From Diphasiastrum complanatum (taxonomy: Eukaryota > Streptophyta > Lycopodiopsida > Lycopodiales > Lycopodiaceae): DNA of 64,000 nucleotides. Positions 1-14,130 of the stretch are shown in pieces. The stretch spans positions 67,820,319-67,884,318 of the forward strand of contig CM055095.1 of NCBI GenBank assembly GCA_029204225.1. Reading direction: 5' to 3'. Position 1 is the stretch's first letter. Each line of letters starts with the position of its first letter. The translations under genes and the position numbers were made by a program. A model generated the notes under the pieces. It did not search any database. It saw only the letters and a list, made by a program, of their open reading frames with translations, and was not told the DNA's origin.

Positions 1-945
1 AGCTGTTAATAGCTACCGGGTGTATAGCTGTTAATAGCAGGAAGACCAAGGATATGGTCTTCAATACTTTTAGGGCCTTCATGCAGCAACAAATATTCAC
101 TCTAGATAGGTAGCCACTAGAAGTGGTATCTTATACATACTTGGGTGTACTCTTCATTGTACCTGTCTTCAGCATGCGACATGCTACTATTGCCAGGCTG
201 AGCAAAGCTCACACTATGGTCCACCTTAAGAGATTTCGTTCCATGAGATATATTTAGGATGCCTCGAGTAAGTGCAGCCTATTTGATACTCTTGTGACCC
301 CTACGACCATTTAGCAGGGGCTTGGTGTATTGGGCTCTCATCTACTGTGTAGGCCAGTGTTTCTTGCCTAAAAGTTACCATGCTTGCACAAATGATAAGA
401 AAGAAGTCGTTAGTGTCACACTAAATCATTCTGTAAAGTTTGTTATCTCAGCATTTCAGGTTGATGCCATCAACAGATTGATAATACACATACAAAGGGA
501 ACTCAGCTTTGCAGATGATATATGGCTCTCTACTCTTACTCACAGAGTCATCGACTATCATGTTGTTCCCAAGCTTCCCTCGCTTGTTGGACACTTTTGG
601 CACTCCTATTTTAAAGCCACCAGAGGGCACTCGCTGTTGTATTCGTTGAGTCACTTACCGGGCATACATGCAATGTACCTAGACTGGCCCTCTTGGGTTC
701 AAACCAGACTACTATTGTACACACTTCTTTGGAGATGGGTATAGTGGGGATGCCTGCCCTCTCTAAGTATCTGGATAATAGACTTTGATTCACTTTGGGT
801 AAGGTGTCTCTTCATACCAGCTATATATTGAGACAGGATGCTTTAAGGGTATTGCACAAGAGTAGGATTCGCCAGATGTGTACTCTTGATGAGGTAGACA
901 TAGAGGAGCACTTCATATTGTGTCCCATTTATCATGAGATTAAGG
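1..945 (+). pseudogene. LINE (non-LTR retrotransposon) reverse-transcriptase C-terminal remnant
   Basis: Translating the + strand in shifting frames gives pieces typical of the C-terminal half of a plant LINE reverse transcriptase. Near 140-240 there is a SYTYLGV-type segment (here YTYLGVLF) followed by a lysine-rich stretch. Near 830-940 there is a cysteine/histidine-containing tail (EEHFILCPIYHEIKG), like the zinc-knuckle end of LINE ORF2. Many stops and frameshifts interrupt it and the left end lies outside the window. The longest open stretches, 322-744 and 795-1121, are not intact proteins. Family assignment is by remembered motif only. Confidence 0.55.
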
Positions 946-965
946 GCCAATGCCACTGTATCTTT

Positions 966-1392
966 TGGGATCCCCTAGTTACCAGGAAACGCGTCCCACC
1001 CCCTGGGAACGCGTTCCCCATGTTCCCACCTACCAGACATTCACGGAAATGCGTTCCCAGGTGGGAACATTCCTGTAGCAGTGGGAACGCGTTCCCAAGT
1101 AGCAAAAGCAAAATCTTCTAATAAAACCTGCTTTTTGTGAAGCTTCTCAGTTTTTTGTTGATTGTTACCCATAAAAGGGTTCATATGTCTATATAAAAAC
1201 CCATCAAAAGTATCGAGATACTCATTTTTGAGAAATAAGGCTGGTTCCATTCCTACACTTTGCCGGTTTTCCTGAGCACTGTTTCCAACATATATTTAAT
1301 GATGTGGCGTTCCCATGTTCCCAAGTTCTCGAAAATGTTCCCGTTCCCAGGGGCCACGTTCCCATTTCGTTCCTGTTCCCTGGCAACTATGC
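966..1392. mobile_element. Short hAT-like non-coding element 'E', GGGAACGCGTTCCC type
   Basis: About 430 bp with no coding potential and imperfect inverted ends. The left end reads CCTAGTTACCAGGAAAC (from 974) and the reverse complement of the right end reads CATAGTTGCCAGGGAAC. Both ends are packed with variants of the palindrome GGGAACGCGTTCCC (near 984, 1005, 1047, 1062, 1083, then 1307-1382), around an AT-rich centre. A related copy in opposite orientation lies near 62976-63355; the centres share a CATCAAAA..TCGA.A..TACTC stretch. No clean target-site duplication was found, so the exact ends are uncertain. Confidence 0.5.
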
Positions 1393-2311
1393 TCCAAACT
1401 CAGAGGTTCAGGCCAGACGACCACATAGACAATTCTGCACCATGACGTCAACATCAGCCCCAACTTCATCATCACAAGTGCTTGCACTTGCTACATCTAT
1501 CTTGACATTTTTCAGTAGAGCTTGAGGTATTGTAGAATATACTCTTTAGCATGAGACCTGTTTGGCAGCCACATTGTATATCGTACCATGTTCCACATTC
1601 TCTCTTTTGGTGGCTAGTTAATAATAGTTTCTTTAGTTTTGTATAGTTCTGGATAACAACTTATCTGCTACTTTGGAGACATATTTATACTTTCTTGGAT
1701 GATATCATACTTGAGATGTGTTCACACTGGTCTTATGTATCTTTTGGTACTTAGAAGACATTAATAAAGCTTTCTTTCATTCTTTCAAACTCTTAAGAAA
1801 AAGAGACCGATCCGAACAGTTCATTTGAATCGGACCTTTTCGAAAAGACGATCTTTTGATTGAATCATGATTCCAAAAAAAGTCGCCGGTGTGAATAAAA
1901 ACTTACATCGATACTACTTGTTGATGGATAAGCATGTTGCCTTAGGGTACAGCTCCAATATGCTTGTGTACGGAGTTCTGTATTTGTTCTCAATCGATAG
2001 TCTATTGATTAGTAGATAGGTTACGTAAATATGTTTCTGGTGTAAGTTAACTATGCATTTTGCCTCTCTAACCGTTCATGAGATAAGGATGCTTGTCATA
2101 AATGTGTTCTTGGAATCCAGAGCAGCAAAGAGTGATCATCGTGTGATTAGTTTCTTGTTGCAAATATGTTTGTGGATATTCTGGTTGATCCTTGAGTTGT
2201 GTGTTTAAGCACCCTCAGCTTGCTTCTGTATACATCCAACTGTCCTATTCATCGTGTATTTTGTCATACAGTATGGCTGATGGATTTAAACAAAGATTTT
2301 GTCTCATGTAG
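1393..2311 (+). other. No gene recognised; probably intron upstream of CBR1 exon
   Basis: AT-rich sequence without a coherent reading frame. It precedes the 3' splice site at 2310-2311. The expected preceding CBR1 exon (the FAD-binding half, ending before a GRFKYHP segment) was looked for here and not seen, so it should lie further left, outside the window, or be lost. Confidence 0.4.
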
Positions 2312-5300
2312 GGACGCTTTAAGTACCATCCAAACCAGGTTAGAGCTTATGGAATGCTTGCAGGCGGTTCTGGTATCACTCCCATGTTTCAGGTAAGCTA
2401 CCTTTGTAGCATGATTGTAGCTGCACCTTAGTAAGTTCTACTTTTGATTCGCAGATGAGTTTCTGGGAAAAAGCTCAAAAGATGTGGCAAAGGAACCAAA
2501 TCTTTTTCTGATTGATTCAGCTTAATATCAAAAATTTGCTCTGACTAATGCGTTAATGTGCATCTTCCAGGTTACAAGAGCCATTTTGGAAAACCCAAAA
2601 GATGAGACCAAGGTTTACTTGATATATGCAAATGTGACACTGAACGATATATTGCTCAAGGTTGTGATCAGTGATCTCTGATCATGCTTATCTTGATGCA
2701 ATTTGTACAGTAAATGGTTGAACTTTGGTATCTTGTATCTTTCTGTATATTGCTACAGTTTGTTGTAAGAAGGTAAGCAAAGCATGCTAGCAGACCACTA
2801 ATGTTCAGTGTAGGACTTTGCTTGAGGATCTTCATCTCCAATACCAATTTTGCAAAACACACTGAATATACTGTGCTCCACACCATCCACACCAGCTTGT
2901 TGTAAAAGGTGCCAATGGGTGAACTCTACCTTCCAGCATGGATGAGGAGTTGTTTTGCTGCTTAGTGTTGCAATATGGTATAAACCTTGGGAGTATATTA
3001 CTATGTGATGTTTAAAGCTAGCTATTGCCCAAAAAATGCCTCGAGAGAAGGGATTGAGCATTCTTTTGTTCTAAATACAGGAGAAACTTCTGTAACGTCG
3101 GTCTAGGTTTGTAGTTAAGCTTATTTTGTTGAAATGGTCTCATATGCAGTGTATAACTTTTATGAGTTAATAAGGGTGTATTCGTTTTCCAATTTTAACC
3201 ATGTGAAGCCTCTTGCATCTTTGTCATCAGCTTATTGGCTCAAGGTTTGCAATACTTATGCTATTCTCTCTTATCTTTGCTCGTATCTTTTCAATGTTGT
3301 CAGCTGAATTTTAATTATTGTGACTTCCATCATATGCATGTGCTTTTCAACAAAATATCCAAATACTTTTATCTGACTATCCAAATGCTTTACTGGTTAC
3401 TATCATTTTTCTTCCACATTATTTAGTGGCTGTTTATGTTATTCTGATTGGTTGCATCCAAAAACTTATGTTGATTGCTTACCTGCCATCTCTTGTTACC
3501 ATTGTTACAAGAGGTGTAAAATATGAAGTCATCTTTGTTGGTGCTTTCAATTGAATTTAGCTTGTCATTTTCATGCAGAAGCTGGGCAATGTAGTAGAGA
3601 ACTACTATTGAGTATGGCATCAACATAGTGTAGGTTAATCTTTGTCTGCAATTCTTGCATATGTTTCTAGTTTCCTGGTTATAATTCATATGGTATATTT
3701 GTCAACATATACGCAGTAATTTGAACTCACTATGAGTTATGTCAGGCTTTTGGCACCTCCCCATTCTGCAGAGCTTTTATTAGTTGCAAAGTTCTGTTTC
3801 AATTATTTCTTGAATGACTTGAACATAGGCATCGCTTGGTGCGAACTAGCTACCACCTCATTTTAGTTGCCTCTGACATCTTTTATGATGCATGTGCTAT
3901 GACACACTGAGTTTCCTCTATCCTGCCAGTGCTGTTCTGTGGATTCTTAGTCTGATTTAAGATTACCTCTCCTTTCTAGGATCAGACATACTCTGGATCC
4001 TGGGTTACCACCTGGAGCATCCGATTAATACCCTAATTTTGCATGAAGTTTGTGGCACATGGTGCAGCCCTTCATAGGGATGCACTTGGCCTCTGATGAC
4101 CCAGCCTGATTAGCAGAATATGCATGCTATGGTGCTTTTTTACTCATCTGTAAGGTGCTTATAATGACTTCATAAAGAGGCATAAAGCTCGCCCCACAGG
4201 CCGAATACTTTTTAGTGTATGATTATGGCTGTCATCAAACACCTCAAGAGTCCATATGAATCCTTGTTTGTATCTTGTCTGAATATGCAATAGTGCTCGA
4301 CTGCCTGATCGGCATCACCAGCAAATTCGACAATTTCCTCCATGCTCGAACCAGGCATATTGTGATGGGCACTCTCCAAAAAGTGAATTTCATTATATGA
4401 GTATAAAGTAGGTGGCATAGGTATTCGATCTTTGTCCAAGAAGGTAGATTGCTGTTTCTATTCTTGACTTTACTTATTCCTGCTGGCCTTGATTCTAATG
4501 TGTACATAGTTAAGTAGGGTAGGAAATGGGCATGTATGGAACATTGTTTTGTTCGTATTTCTAAATTTCTAAATATTCATTTCAAACATTTTGTTTTTAG
4601 AAATACTGTTAAGATGCCTGTAGCTGGGAAGCTTAAAGAATCACCTGTTGGGAGAACACTGTAGCTAGATGCTGCTGGGAAATAGAAATGGGCATGTTAA
4701 AAAAAAACGTAGCTGGGAAACCCTGGAAAGGCGCATGTTGGAGAAAAACAATGGCTTGAAAATTCTTAAAAAAAATCTGTATCTTAGTAGCTAGCTTGAA
4801 AATCTTGGAAAACGATCCGCATCTGCATCTGTATTTGGGAAAATGTAGCTTTAAAAACAATGTGTGCTATGGCACATGAAGCCTACAAAAATGGATGTTA
4901 TTTCCAGTGGGTGAAAAAAGGTCTTGGAAAATCTTTGAGGTCATTTTTATGTTCTGTACGTATGGAATGGAAAGTAATGGTATATGCTATGGGACTCCAT
5001 ACAGTTCTTCAGTTTACTGATTAAGCTGGAGCTTCCTGTTTGGTTGTACATAAACCTTGCAGCTATATAAATCTATCAGCATATTCACTTATTGCTGCTT
5101 TATTGCCGGACTAACGCACAGCTGTCGTTGTTGGGATCTTTGAAACAGGATGAACTTGATGGGTTGGCAAAGAATTTCCCAGGCAGGTTGCATGTTTTTT
5201 TCGTCCTGAATGCTGTGAGTACCAAGGCTGTTTGGTGGACAAAATCATACCTTCATATAGTATATAATTTTCAGTATGTTCTTTATGATCATTTAGGTGA

Positions 5301-5720
5301 TTTGGTGAAATTGTCATGTCTGCTGTTTTAGCTTTTCAGTGGTTGTTTTCATTGTTCTCAGACTGTATTCACTTTTTGTTGTTGGAGATTCACCTGTGTA
5401 ATGCTCTCAAGGCTTAATGTGGTCTTTGCATTTGCAGCCTCCAGTAAATTGGAGTGGTGGTGTTGGGTTTGTTTCACAGGACATGATCAAAGCCAACTGT
5501 CCTGCACCTGCCCAAGATATCCAAGTACAGTTTTTGAATTTGGGTTTATACCTTACATTGCTGGCCAGTTACCATTGACACATACATTCCAAGATTTATG
5601 TTGATAACCTCTCGCTATTTGATGCAGATATTGAGATGTGGACCTCCACCAATGAACAAAGCAATGGCGAGCCATTTAGATGCCCTTGGCTACACCAAGG
5701 ACATGCAGTTTCAGTTTTGA
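2312..5720 (+). CDS. CBR1: NADH-cytochrome b5 reductase, C-terminal five exons
   Basis: Five exons at 2312-2392, 2571-2660, 5149-5214, 5438-5524 and 5628-5720 (stop TGA) join in phase 0, all with AG acceptors and GT donors, to give 138 residues. They match the NADH-binding half of plant NADH-cytochrome b5 reductase. The family marks are [27 protein letters not shown]-like nucleotide binding (the GGSGITPM loop), LIYANVT, FVLN, the GGVGFVS segment and the C-terminal CGPPPMNKA motif with a QFQF end. The family is an FAD enzyme that passes electrons from NADH to cytochrome b5 at the ER or outer mitochondrial membrane, feeding desaturases and other oxidases. The N-terminal membrane anchor and FAD domain (RxYTP motif) are not in the window. 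The exons seen have no stop or frameshift, so the visible part looks functional. The choice of CBR1 over the mitochondrial paralogue is inference. Confidence 0.9.
2661..5148 (+). other. CBR1 intron, 2.5 kb
   Basis: A long intron between the LNDILLK and DELDGLA coding exons. Donor AAG|GTTGTG is weak; acceptor AAACAG| is at 5148. The intron holds AT-rich sequence and a 4560-4960 stretch of degenerate repeats around 'GGAAA.C.TGGAAAA..G' (TGTAGCTGGGAA / CTTGGAAAA words). No other gene is seen inside. Confidence 0.6.
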
Positions 5721-6066
5721 CATTCCTGCACTTTACCCTTCTTTGTTGGCAGGAACAAACAACATAAAAGTGAGTCCATCCGATTTTTGTGGGTTTTTTA
5801 TGCCTTTGGTTGAATTCTTACCCTCTGCCATAAACTTGTAACTTGTGCCTCATTGTTTGCATTTGTCATGTGTTGACAGGTACGGTGCAGTAAAGACCAC
5901 TGCTACAGCTAGTTTGACCCAGCTTTTTGATTGCAAATTTTGGTCATCTGAAATTAGGAATTATTATATTCGAGAGCAAATTGACGTCTTTTTATCCAAG
6001 AACTTAACAAGTATCCATGATTTATTACCATTGAAGCTCTGTTTAAGTATTTGTGGAAAAATATGA
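5721..6066 (+). other. CBR1 3' untranslated region, probably with an intron
   Basis: After the stop codon, AAAAG|GTGAGT-like sequence at 5769-5775 and a 3' splice-like TTGACAG at 5874-5880 suggest a spliced 3' UTR. This is inference; no polyadenylation site was pinned down. Confidence 0.3.
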
Positions 6067-7019
6067 CGAGAGAGAGGGAGAGAGAAAGTAAATATGATTA
6101 AATATTAACAGATCCTCAGGCAGCAAGGAAGTGTTGTCAGTTTTAAAATGCATTCTGGCTATCACAGATCAATGCTTGGTTACCATTCATCTTCTTTCGT
6201 TTCTGTAATACTCAATTATTTATCTGCACTTTGTACGCTGCTAGCCTTTCAATAGTAGATTTCTCCCTAAAGATCACTCCATGATTGAAACATATGAGCT
6301 CTTAGATTAGGATCTGAATGCCAGTTTTGAAACATTGAACACATTGAGAAAACTCTCTAAAACAAAGTAAGTTTTGCCCTTCCCAGTCCTCCCGTCCCTT
6401 TCCAATGTGCCACTCCCTAATGCTATGCACAAATGAGCTAGCACTCATCTCACAACAATTGTGTAGCACATTGGAGAGGAGGGATTCAATTGTCTGCTGC
6501 AAAGTATGATTTGTTGCTTTGCCTCTTCATATTACTACATTTTGATTCAAATATCATCGTAAACCTCGATGTTGGGACCCGTCTTGCTGAAAACGGCTTT
6601 GACCTTGTGGTTGATTCTTTCCGCCTTCCAATCGATGAGAAAATGCCGTCAATGATTCAGTTTGAATGCCCTGTTAGAAAACTCCAGAAGCTCAAAATAT
6701 TTTGAATTTCCTATCAGGAGATTCCAGAGGTTCAAAACGACCAATCTGCAGCTTCACAGAAGTAGTTTGGCGATATTGTACATGATGTGAAAATCATTTG
6801 TTTCACTAAGCAGAACAGTGCAACTTTTAACCATTGTTTGCATTTTTGTCTAGCGAAGATGTTTGACCTATTACAGTTTCTCTCAATCAAAAAACACTCC
6901 AAATAACCTAACAAATGTGTCATCCAAACAAGCTCTTTCAATTTACATACATTCCCTCCCGTCTGTTCTAAGCTCAAGTTTGCTTGAATCTGATCACTCA
7001 ATGAGCTATGTGGAGTGAT
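6067..7019. other. No gene recognised
   Basis: AT-rich. An open frame at 6490-6705 (71 codons) shows no family motif and no obvious splice context. Treated as non-coding. Confidence 0.4.
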
Positions 7020-7335
7020 AAGGACCAAAATATCAAACTCATGCTATTTAGAGCGGAAGGCATCAAATCTTAAGCTATTTGAATGTCCTAAACTTGGGAT
7101 TTCTTAAATTAGATCTCTCTATGAGCAGTCTTAAGTGGTAAGGGTGAAAATCAAGTTATCTCTAATGATAGACATTGAATTTGACTATATTGAGTGATAG
7201 GCGTCATTTCATCACTGGATCTAACTCGAGCAATATGAATGTCTCACACTTGAGATTTTTAAAATTTAATTACTCAATGAGTGACATTGAGTGATAAGAA
7301 GCAAATATCAAGTGATAGACATCAATTTTGACTTG
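7020..7335. repeat. Degenerate tandem repeat, about 157-bp period
   Basis: The stretch near 7074-7180 (ATTTGAATGTCCTAAACTTG...) is repeated in diverged form near 7231-7335 (ATATGAATGTCTCACACTTG...). Both carry the words TGAGTGATA, AAATATCAAGT and ATAGACAT.GAATTTGACT. A partial copy precedes at 6985-7050. Alignment was by eye. Confidence 0.5.
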
Positions 7336-7519
7336 TGCAAAGAATTTCAAGCTTGGCTTTCTAAGTTTGCATCAATAAGTATTATCTTGGGCTGAATTTT
7401 TCATAGCATATCTCTCACACCCAACAAAGGTATGTTGACGAAATTTAATTTCATGAATTGTAAGTTTGTACATAATCCCATGGATCCATGTTTTAAATTA
7501 TCCAAGAAACAGTGCCCTT

Positions 7520-8243
7520 AGACCAGTGAGAAGAAGGCCGAAATGAAGAGACACCCATATCAATCAATTATCGGATCCTTGATATAAGCATTGATCTCTA
7601 CTAGGCTTGATTTTGCATACGCCATCAGTTCCTTGAGCCAATACATGACCAACTCTGGTATGATCTATTGAAAAGCTATTTTCAGAGTAATCAGACATGT
7701 ACGAGCTACTATCGACCTATGTATATGTTATGGTGATGTTGATTCATCCGATATCCATACACTTCATGGATACATAGATGCGAATTGGGCAGGTGATGTC
7801 GACACCAGAAGATCGACTTATGGATTTGTCTTGTTCAATAATGGTTCAATATCCTAAACAATAAAAAACAGACCTCCATTGCAATGTCATCCACCGAATT
7901 TGAATACATTGTAGCCTCTCAAGCTACCAAAGAGGCAATTTGGTTGAGAAACTTATTGTCTGATATTGGTCTCAGACAGTTTGCTCCAACAATGAAACAA
8001 TGTGACAATCAGAGTGCTATCGCATTATTGATCAATTCTAGATTTCATTCTAGGAGTAAGCACATCAAAATTAAATATCACTACGTTAGGAGCAAGATAC
8101 TCAACAAGGAGATAAGTCTGAAATTTTGCAAAACCCATTGCATGGTAGCTCACATATTCACGGAAAGATTAAATCAAGAAGCACACAAGATTTTTTGTGC
8201 TATTTTGAATTTGCAAATCAAGGCATTCAAGGATCCAGATTAA
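7520..8243 (+). pseudogene. Copia retrotransposon RT end and RNase H remnant
   Basis: Begins with the end of a Copia reverse transcriptase (a YQSIIGSL-like segment, then LDFAYAISSLSQYM) and the DANWAGDVDTRRSTYGF RNase H entry. It continues as one open frame at 7884-8243 with the Copia RNase H signatures: SSTEFEYI, CDNQSAIAL, HSRSKHI and HYVRSKI. Stops and a frameshift interrupt the part before 7884. The final codon sits directly before the polypurine tract at 8241-8250 and the LTR at 8251. Gag, protease, integrase and most of RT are absent, so only the 3' end of the element remains. Confidence 0.85.
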
Positions 8244-8250
8244 GGGGAGG

Positions 8251-8964
8251 TGTTGGATTCCTATCTTCTCCATCCCTATCTTTCTTCTAATCTAGATCCA
8301 TTCACTAACTATTGTAATATCTGTATAGTTGCACACTCTGCAGAATTACACTTGTTTTCTAACAGTCTGTAGAAATACAAAAAAATTCATGAGAGAGTCC
8401 TAACGACATGAAAGTGTTTGACCACCTCAGTTATTCTGCATTTGCCACGTCGAACATTTCGTTGACTTTGACTTTCGACCACTCAGCCATTCTGCCACGT
8501 CGACTATCTGCCACTTCAAATATTTTCTATTCAACTTTCGAGCTCGTAGCTGGTCATCTATCACTCTCAAGTCGAGTCGATCAAAGCGGCTCAACCGTAC
8601 CATCGTCACGATCGAACATGGTCTCCAACGAATTCATATACTGATCGAAAGTGACTAACAACAATACGTAGAGAATTAATCCAATTTGCAATGTACAGAT
8701 TAACCATTCTTTTAATTAGCTAGCCATTTGTACAATACTCATCAACTTATTAGTTGTGGGGTTAGAACTTTGAATTGGATTAGTGATTGAACATCCAGAG
8801 TGCAATTGTTCTGTTCTTTCTCTCTGTTACTACAGAGTATTGTCTTAGAAAGAATAGAATTCGATTCGTTGGAGTCTGATCTGAATACAATAGACATAGC
8901 TACATAGTTCTGAGGACTTCGCTCGTTTCTCACTATACGAAGCGTATTGCCTCGAATCCCAACA
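8251..8964 (+). repeat. Copia 3' LTR, 714 bp
   Basis: Starts TGTTGGATTC immediately after the polypurine tract TAAGGGGAGG (8241-8250) and ends GAATCCCAACA, so its ends are short inverted repeats of each other, as expected of an LTR. It follows the RNase H end of the Copia remnant on the same strand. No matching 5' LTR is in the window, so the element is truncated or rearranged. The following bases CCTTG may be one side of a target duplication, but the partner is missing. Confidence 0.75.
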
Positions 8965-9636
8965 CCTTGGCCCCACCCTTCCAATTTCAAACATCTCTCT
9001 CAACCTTGGCATTTGCAAGTTGCATTGCACGTCAAAGGCCCTTTTACACATCAAAAAATTGTAAAATATTTGAAGTGTGAATAAAAAATATGCCCTTCAA
9101 ATGCGAAAGGCATTAGTTTTTGATTACAAGTCAAGTGAATGGCAAAATAAAAAATTGCCAATTAATAGTGAAAGGCAAATTGTTTTGAATGGTTAACATG
9201 TGAATGGCATGTTAGGAATTTGAAAGTTAAAAACTATAAAATGAACTTATTAGTAATAAAGAATAATATGGTTTTGAAAAAACCTAGATTTTAATCATAA
9301 TGACCTAAAAATATGTGAATTTCACTTAACTTGTGATTTGCAATTTGTCAATGGCCACTATCTAGCAGCCTCCAAGTGGCAGTCCATATTAAGTGGGTTT
9401 TCAAGTTGGACAATATATACATATGGCTTCAAATAGACCAATCTATAATTCATACAATGCAATGTACTGCTGAAATAAACAGGAGAGGTTCCTAAAAGAG
9501 GTAGGAGCCCTAATGGATGCTTTTCAAAGAAATGGTTTTATGAGGGACAAACTTTGTCTTATCATTAACAAACTTCTCTTTTTTGACTCCTTTCCGGGTC
9601 TATCATATGTTCTAGTGCAAAATATTGATTGGCGAG

Positions 9637-9640
<4 letters not shown>
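8965..9640. other. No gene recognised
   Basis: Very AT-rich, with short repeated words such as GTGAATGGCA and AAAGGCA near 9075-9220. No coding potential. Confidence 0.4.

Positions 9641-9725
<85 letters not shown>
9641..9725 (+). repeat. (CT)n microsatellite, about 85 bp
   Basis: An uninterrupted run of CT dinucleotides. The long Leu/Ser open frames across it are artefacts of the repeat. Confidence 0.97.
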
Positions 9726-9728
<3 letters not shown>

Positions 9729-10009
9729 TCTTCGTTTAGAAATACCCTGCTATGCTACTACACAACTAGACAAAAACAAGCTTACCATCTCTCCAAAAAC
9801 ATACTGTTCTATTTCAAATACCTCTCTATACTTGCACTATAAAGCTCTTTAAATTTTTTTTTTCCCACCTTCGATTCTAAAACATGCTCTACAAAAGGAT
9901 TTAAATTTAAGTCTAAAAGGAGGGAAATAAGTTTTTCCCACCCTTACAAAGCAAAATGTGAGCTTCCGAAAAACTTCACTGCATGGCACTATAAATTATG
10001 CAGTCTCGA

Positions 10010-10760
10010 CAAATGTTCTCACAACAACTTGTGAAGAAGAGTTCCTTGTGTCTCTCTCCTCCAACATTTTCTTCCATCAAAAGCACTCATCCTTTGGAGG
10101 TAATACACTCAGATGTGCACTTATCATTAACTCAAAGCAAGGGAGGAGCGACTTGCTTTGTGACTTTTATTGATGAGTCACAAGATATACATGGCTATAT
10201 CTTCTTTCTTCTAAAGCTTTGTCGTATGATAACTTTCTTATATTCAAAGCATATGTTGAGAAGCAATTCTCATTGAAGATCAAGGCTTTGAGGTGTGATG
10301 GAGGAGGAGAGTATATCTCCAACAAATTCCATGACTATTGTGAGCAAGAAGGTATAAAGAGAGAGTATCAAGATGGTACTATCAGCAAGTACAAGGCAAG
10401 ATTATGTGCCCAAGGATTTGCTCAAATCCATGGACTTGATTATGAAGAGGCCTTTGCACCTGTGACAAAGATGGTGACAATAAGGATTCTTATATCTCTT
10501 GCTACCTATTTCAAGTGGAAGGTGTTCCAATTGGATGTTTCCAATGCATCCAATTGGTTATCTTCAAGAGGAAATTTACATGGAACAATCTCAAGGATTT
10601 ATCAAGGATGAATCAAAGGTGTGTTTGCTTTTCAAGAGTCTTTATGGACTCAAGCAAGCACCAAGATCTTGGTATGAGAGACTCAACTCTTTTCTTATCT
10701 CACTAGGATTCACTCTTAGTGACTATGATCCTTCCATGTATATCAAGTCAGTAGGTCTTT
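10010..10760 (+). pseudogene. Copia gag-pol fragment with integrase joined to RT
   Basis: Overlapping frames encode a Copia integrase (HPLEVIHSDVHLS with the first catalytic Asp, then VEKQFSLKIKALRCDGGGEYIS with the second). After about 10370 the frame jumps straight into reverse transcriptase (SKYKARLCAQGFAQ, DYEEAFAPVTKM, LDVSNA, YGLKQAPRSW). The end of integrase, with its catalytic Glu, and the RT entry are deleted at the join. It ends near SDYDPSMYIKS, before the YVDD motif. The sequence resembles the corresponding parts of the complete element at 23530-29677, so it is probably the same Copia lineage, older and broken. Confidence 0.8.
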
Positions 10761-11465
10761 CACATAATTACCATTCCATTTTTCATTCTCTTGACACAAG
10801 ATATCCCATGGTAAGCTGAGGGCAGCTGCTAGAACCTTGACTCTTTCATGGTAAAAGAAAGGCAATGAAATGGTAAGGGAAAAATGCATGGGATGGGTTG
10901 CAGAGAGTGGTAAGTCCCACATCAAGGAAAGGTGGGAAGGCCACTTGAAGTTCCCTCAACCAATGAGAGGAGAGGCTTTTGGTCCTCTCCCACTTTGAAA
11001 AGAAAAAAGCCTAGTTGCTATTTGCAATGCATACACGTTAGCTACAATTTGGCAGGATGAAAAAGTACAAGAGAACAACTTAGGAATAAAAATAGATAAG
11101 TTGATGTCTGCACATGATATGGATTGGCATGACTTATGTGAGATTTTTTCAATGGCTTTTGATTATACATACTTAGTTTTTGATAGTGGTTAGTGATATA
11201 TTCAAGAGGACTTCCTTTCATGTGTGATGCGCTTCCTATGTTTCTTTTTGCGCTTGCTTATTGCCCTTAGAAAATCCTAATTAGAGTTTCTTAACTACTA
11301 ATTTCTTGATTTTTGTTTATTGCTTCCTTTTATTGGTTGTAGTTTATATATGTACATAGTTTATAGAATACTTACTTACAAAAAGTCAAAACCCATAGTA
11401 AGAAATATTAAAATGCAAAACATGAAGTCAACATCCAAGAAAAGATTGTGGTTACTAGAGAAAAA
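10761..11465. other. No gene recognised
   Basis: AT-rich, with no motif or coherent frame seen. Confidence 0.4.
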
Positions 11466-11803
11466 GTTGCATTTGACTCATTTTCTCATGAAGAACAATT
11501 ATTATTGTCTAAGTCCTTCGACCACACACTTTGTGTTTGGTGGAAGAAGGTAATGGATATCAAAAAGTTCTTGTATTGTATATGAATTAGAGAAAACTAC
11601 AGTGGGCAATAGGTTACCAACCCTACACCAATAGGTTGCATTTGACTCATTTTCTCATGAAGAACAATTATTATTGTCTAAGTCCTTCCACCACGCACTT
11701 TGTGTATGGTGGAAGAAGGTAATGGATATATAAAAGGTTATTGTCTTGTATATGAATTAGAGAAAACTACAATGGGCAATAGGTTACCAACCCTACACCA
11801 AAA
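11466..11803. repeat. Direct tandem duplication, 169-bp period, two copies
   Basis: The segment starting GTTGCATTTGACTCATTTTC at 11466 is repeated at 11635 with only a few substitutions, including one small length difference. It runs to the common end ACCAACCCTACACCA. Both copies contain CTTTGTGTTTGGTGGAAGAAGG or a close variant. No coding function is seen. Confidence 0.9.
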
Positions 11804-13809
<2,006 letters not shown>

Positions 13810-13899
13810 CAATAACAAGCAAATCCAACAAACATTAAGATAGCCATAAACGTGAGAAAGGTGGAGGAGAAGGAGAAGCAAGGATATCCAATATAAAAA

Positions 13900-14130
13900 T
13901 GGTAGAGTTTCCACCTTTCTTTGATTGAACTAGAAGTACATTGTACTACTATTTATCATGGAGAGTGAGCATTTGGCCCCATTGGCTATTGGCCAATTTC
14001 TACCTCCCCAACTATTTGAATTCCAAATCAAGTGGGAAACACCTTTTATTCACTAACTTGACTTATAGACCTCTACTTGATTTAATTTCCACAATGACCT
14101 TGAAATCACTTTTATTTCTAACTAATGAAT
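13900..14130 (-). repeat. Dispersed repeat R1, inverted relative to 21850-22100
   Basis: Contains CATTTGGCCCCATTGGCTATTGGCCAATTTC and flanking words (CAAATCAAGTGGGAAACACC; TGTACTACTATTTATCATGGAG) that recur in reverse complement at 21850-22100. The two copies are clearly homologous but diverged. The TATA-like element seen in the other copy corresponds to ATTTATCATGG here. Confidence 0.7.

Noticed and set aside
9513-9852. Leu/Ser-rich open frames
   Set aside because: Artefact of the (CT)n run at 9641-9725.
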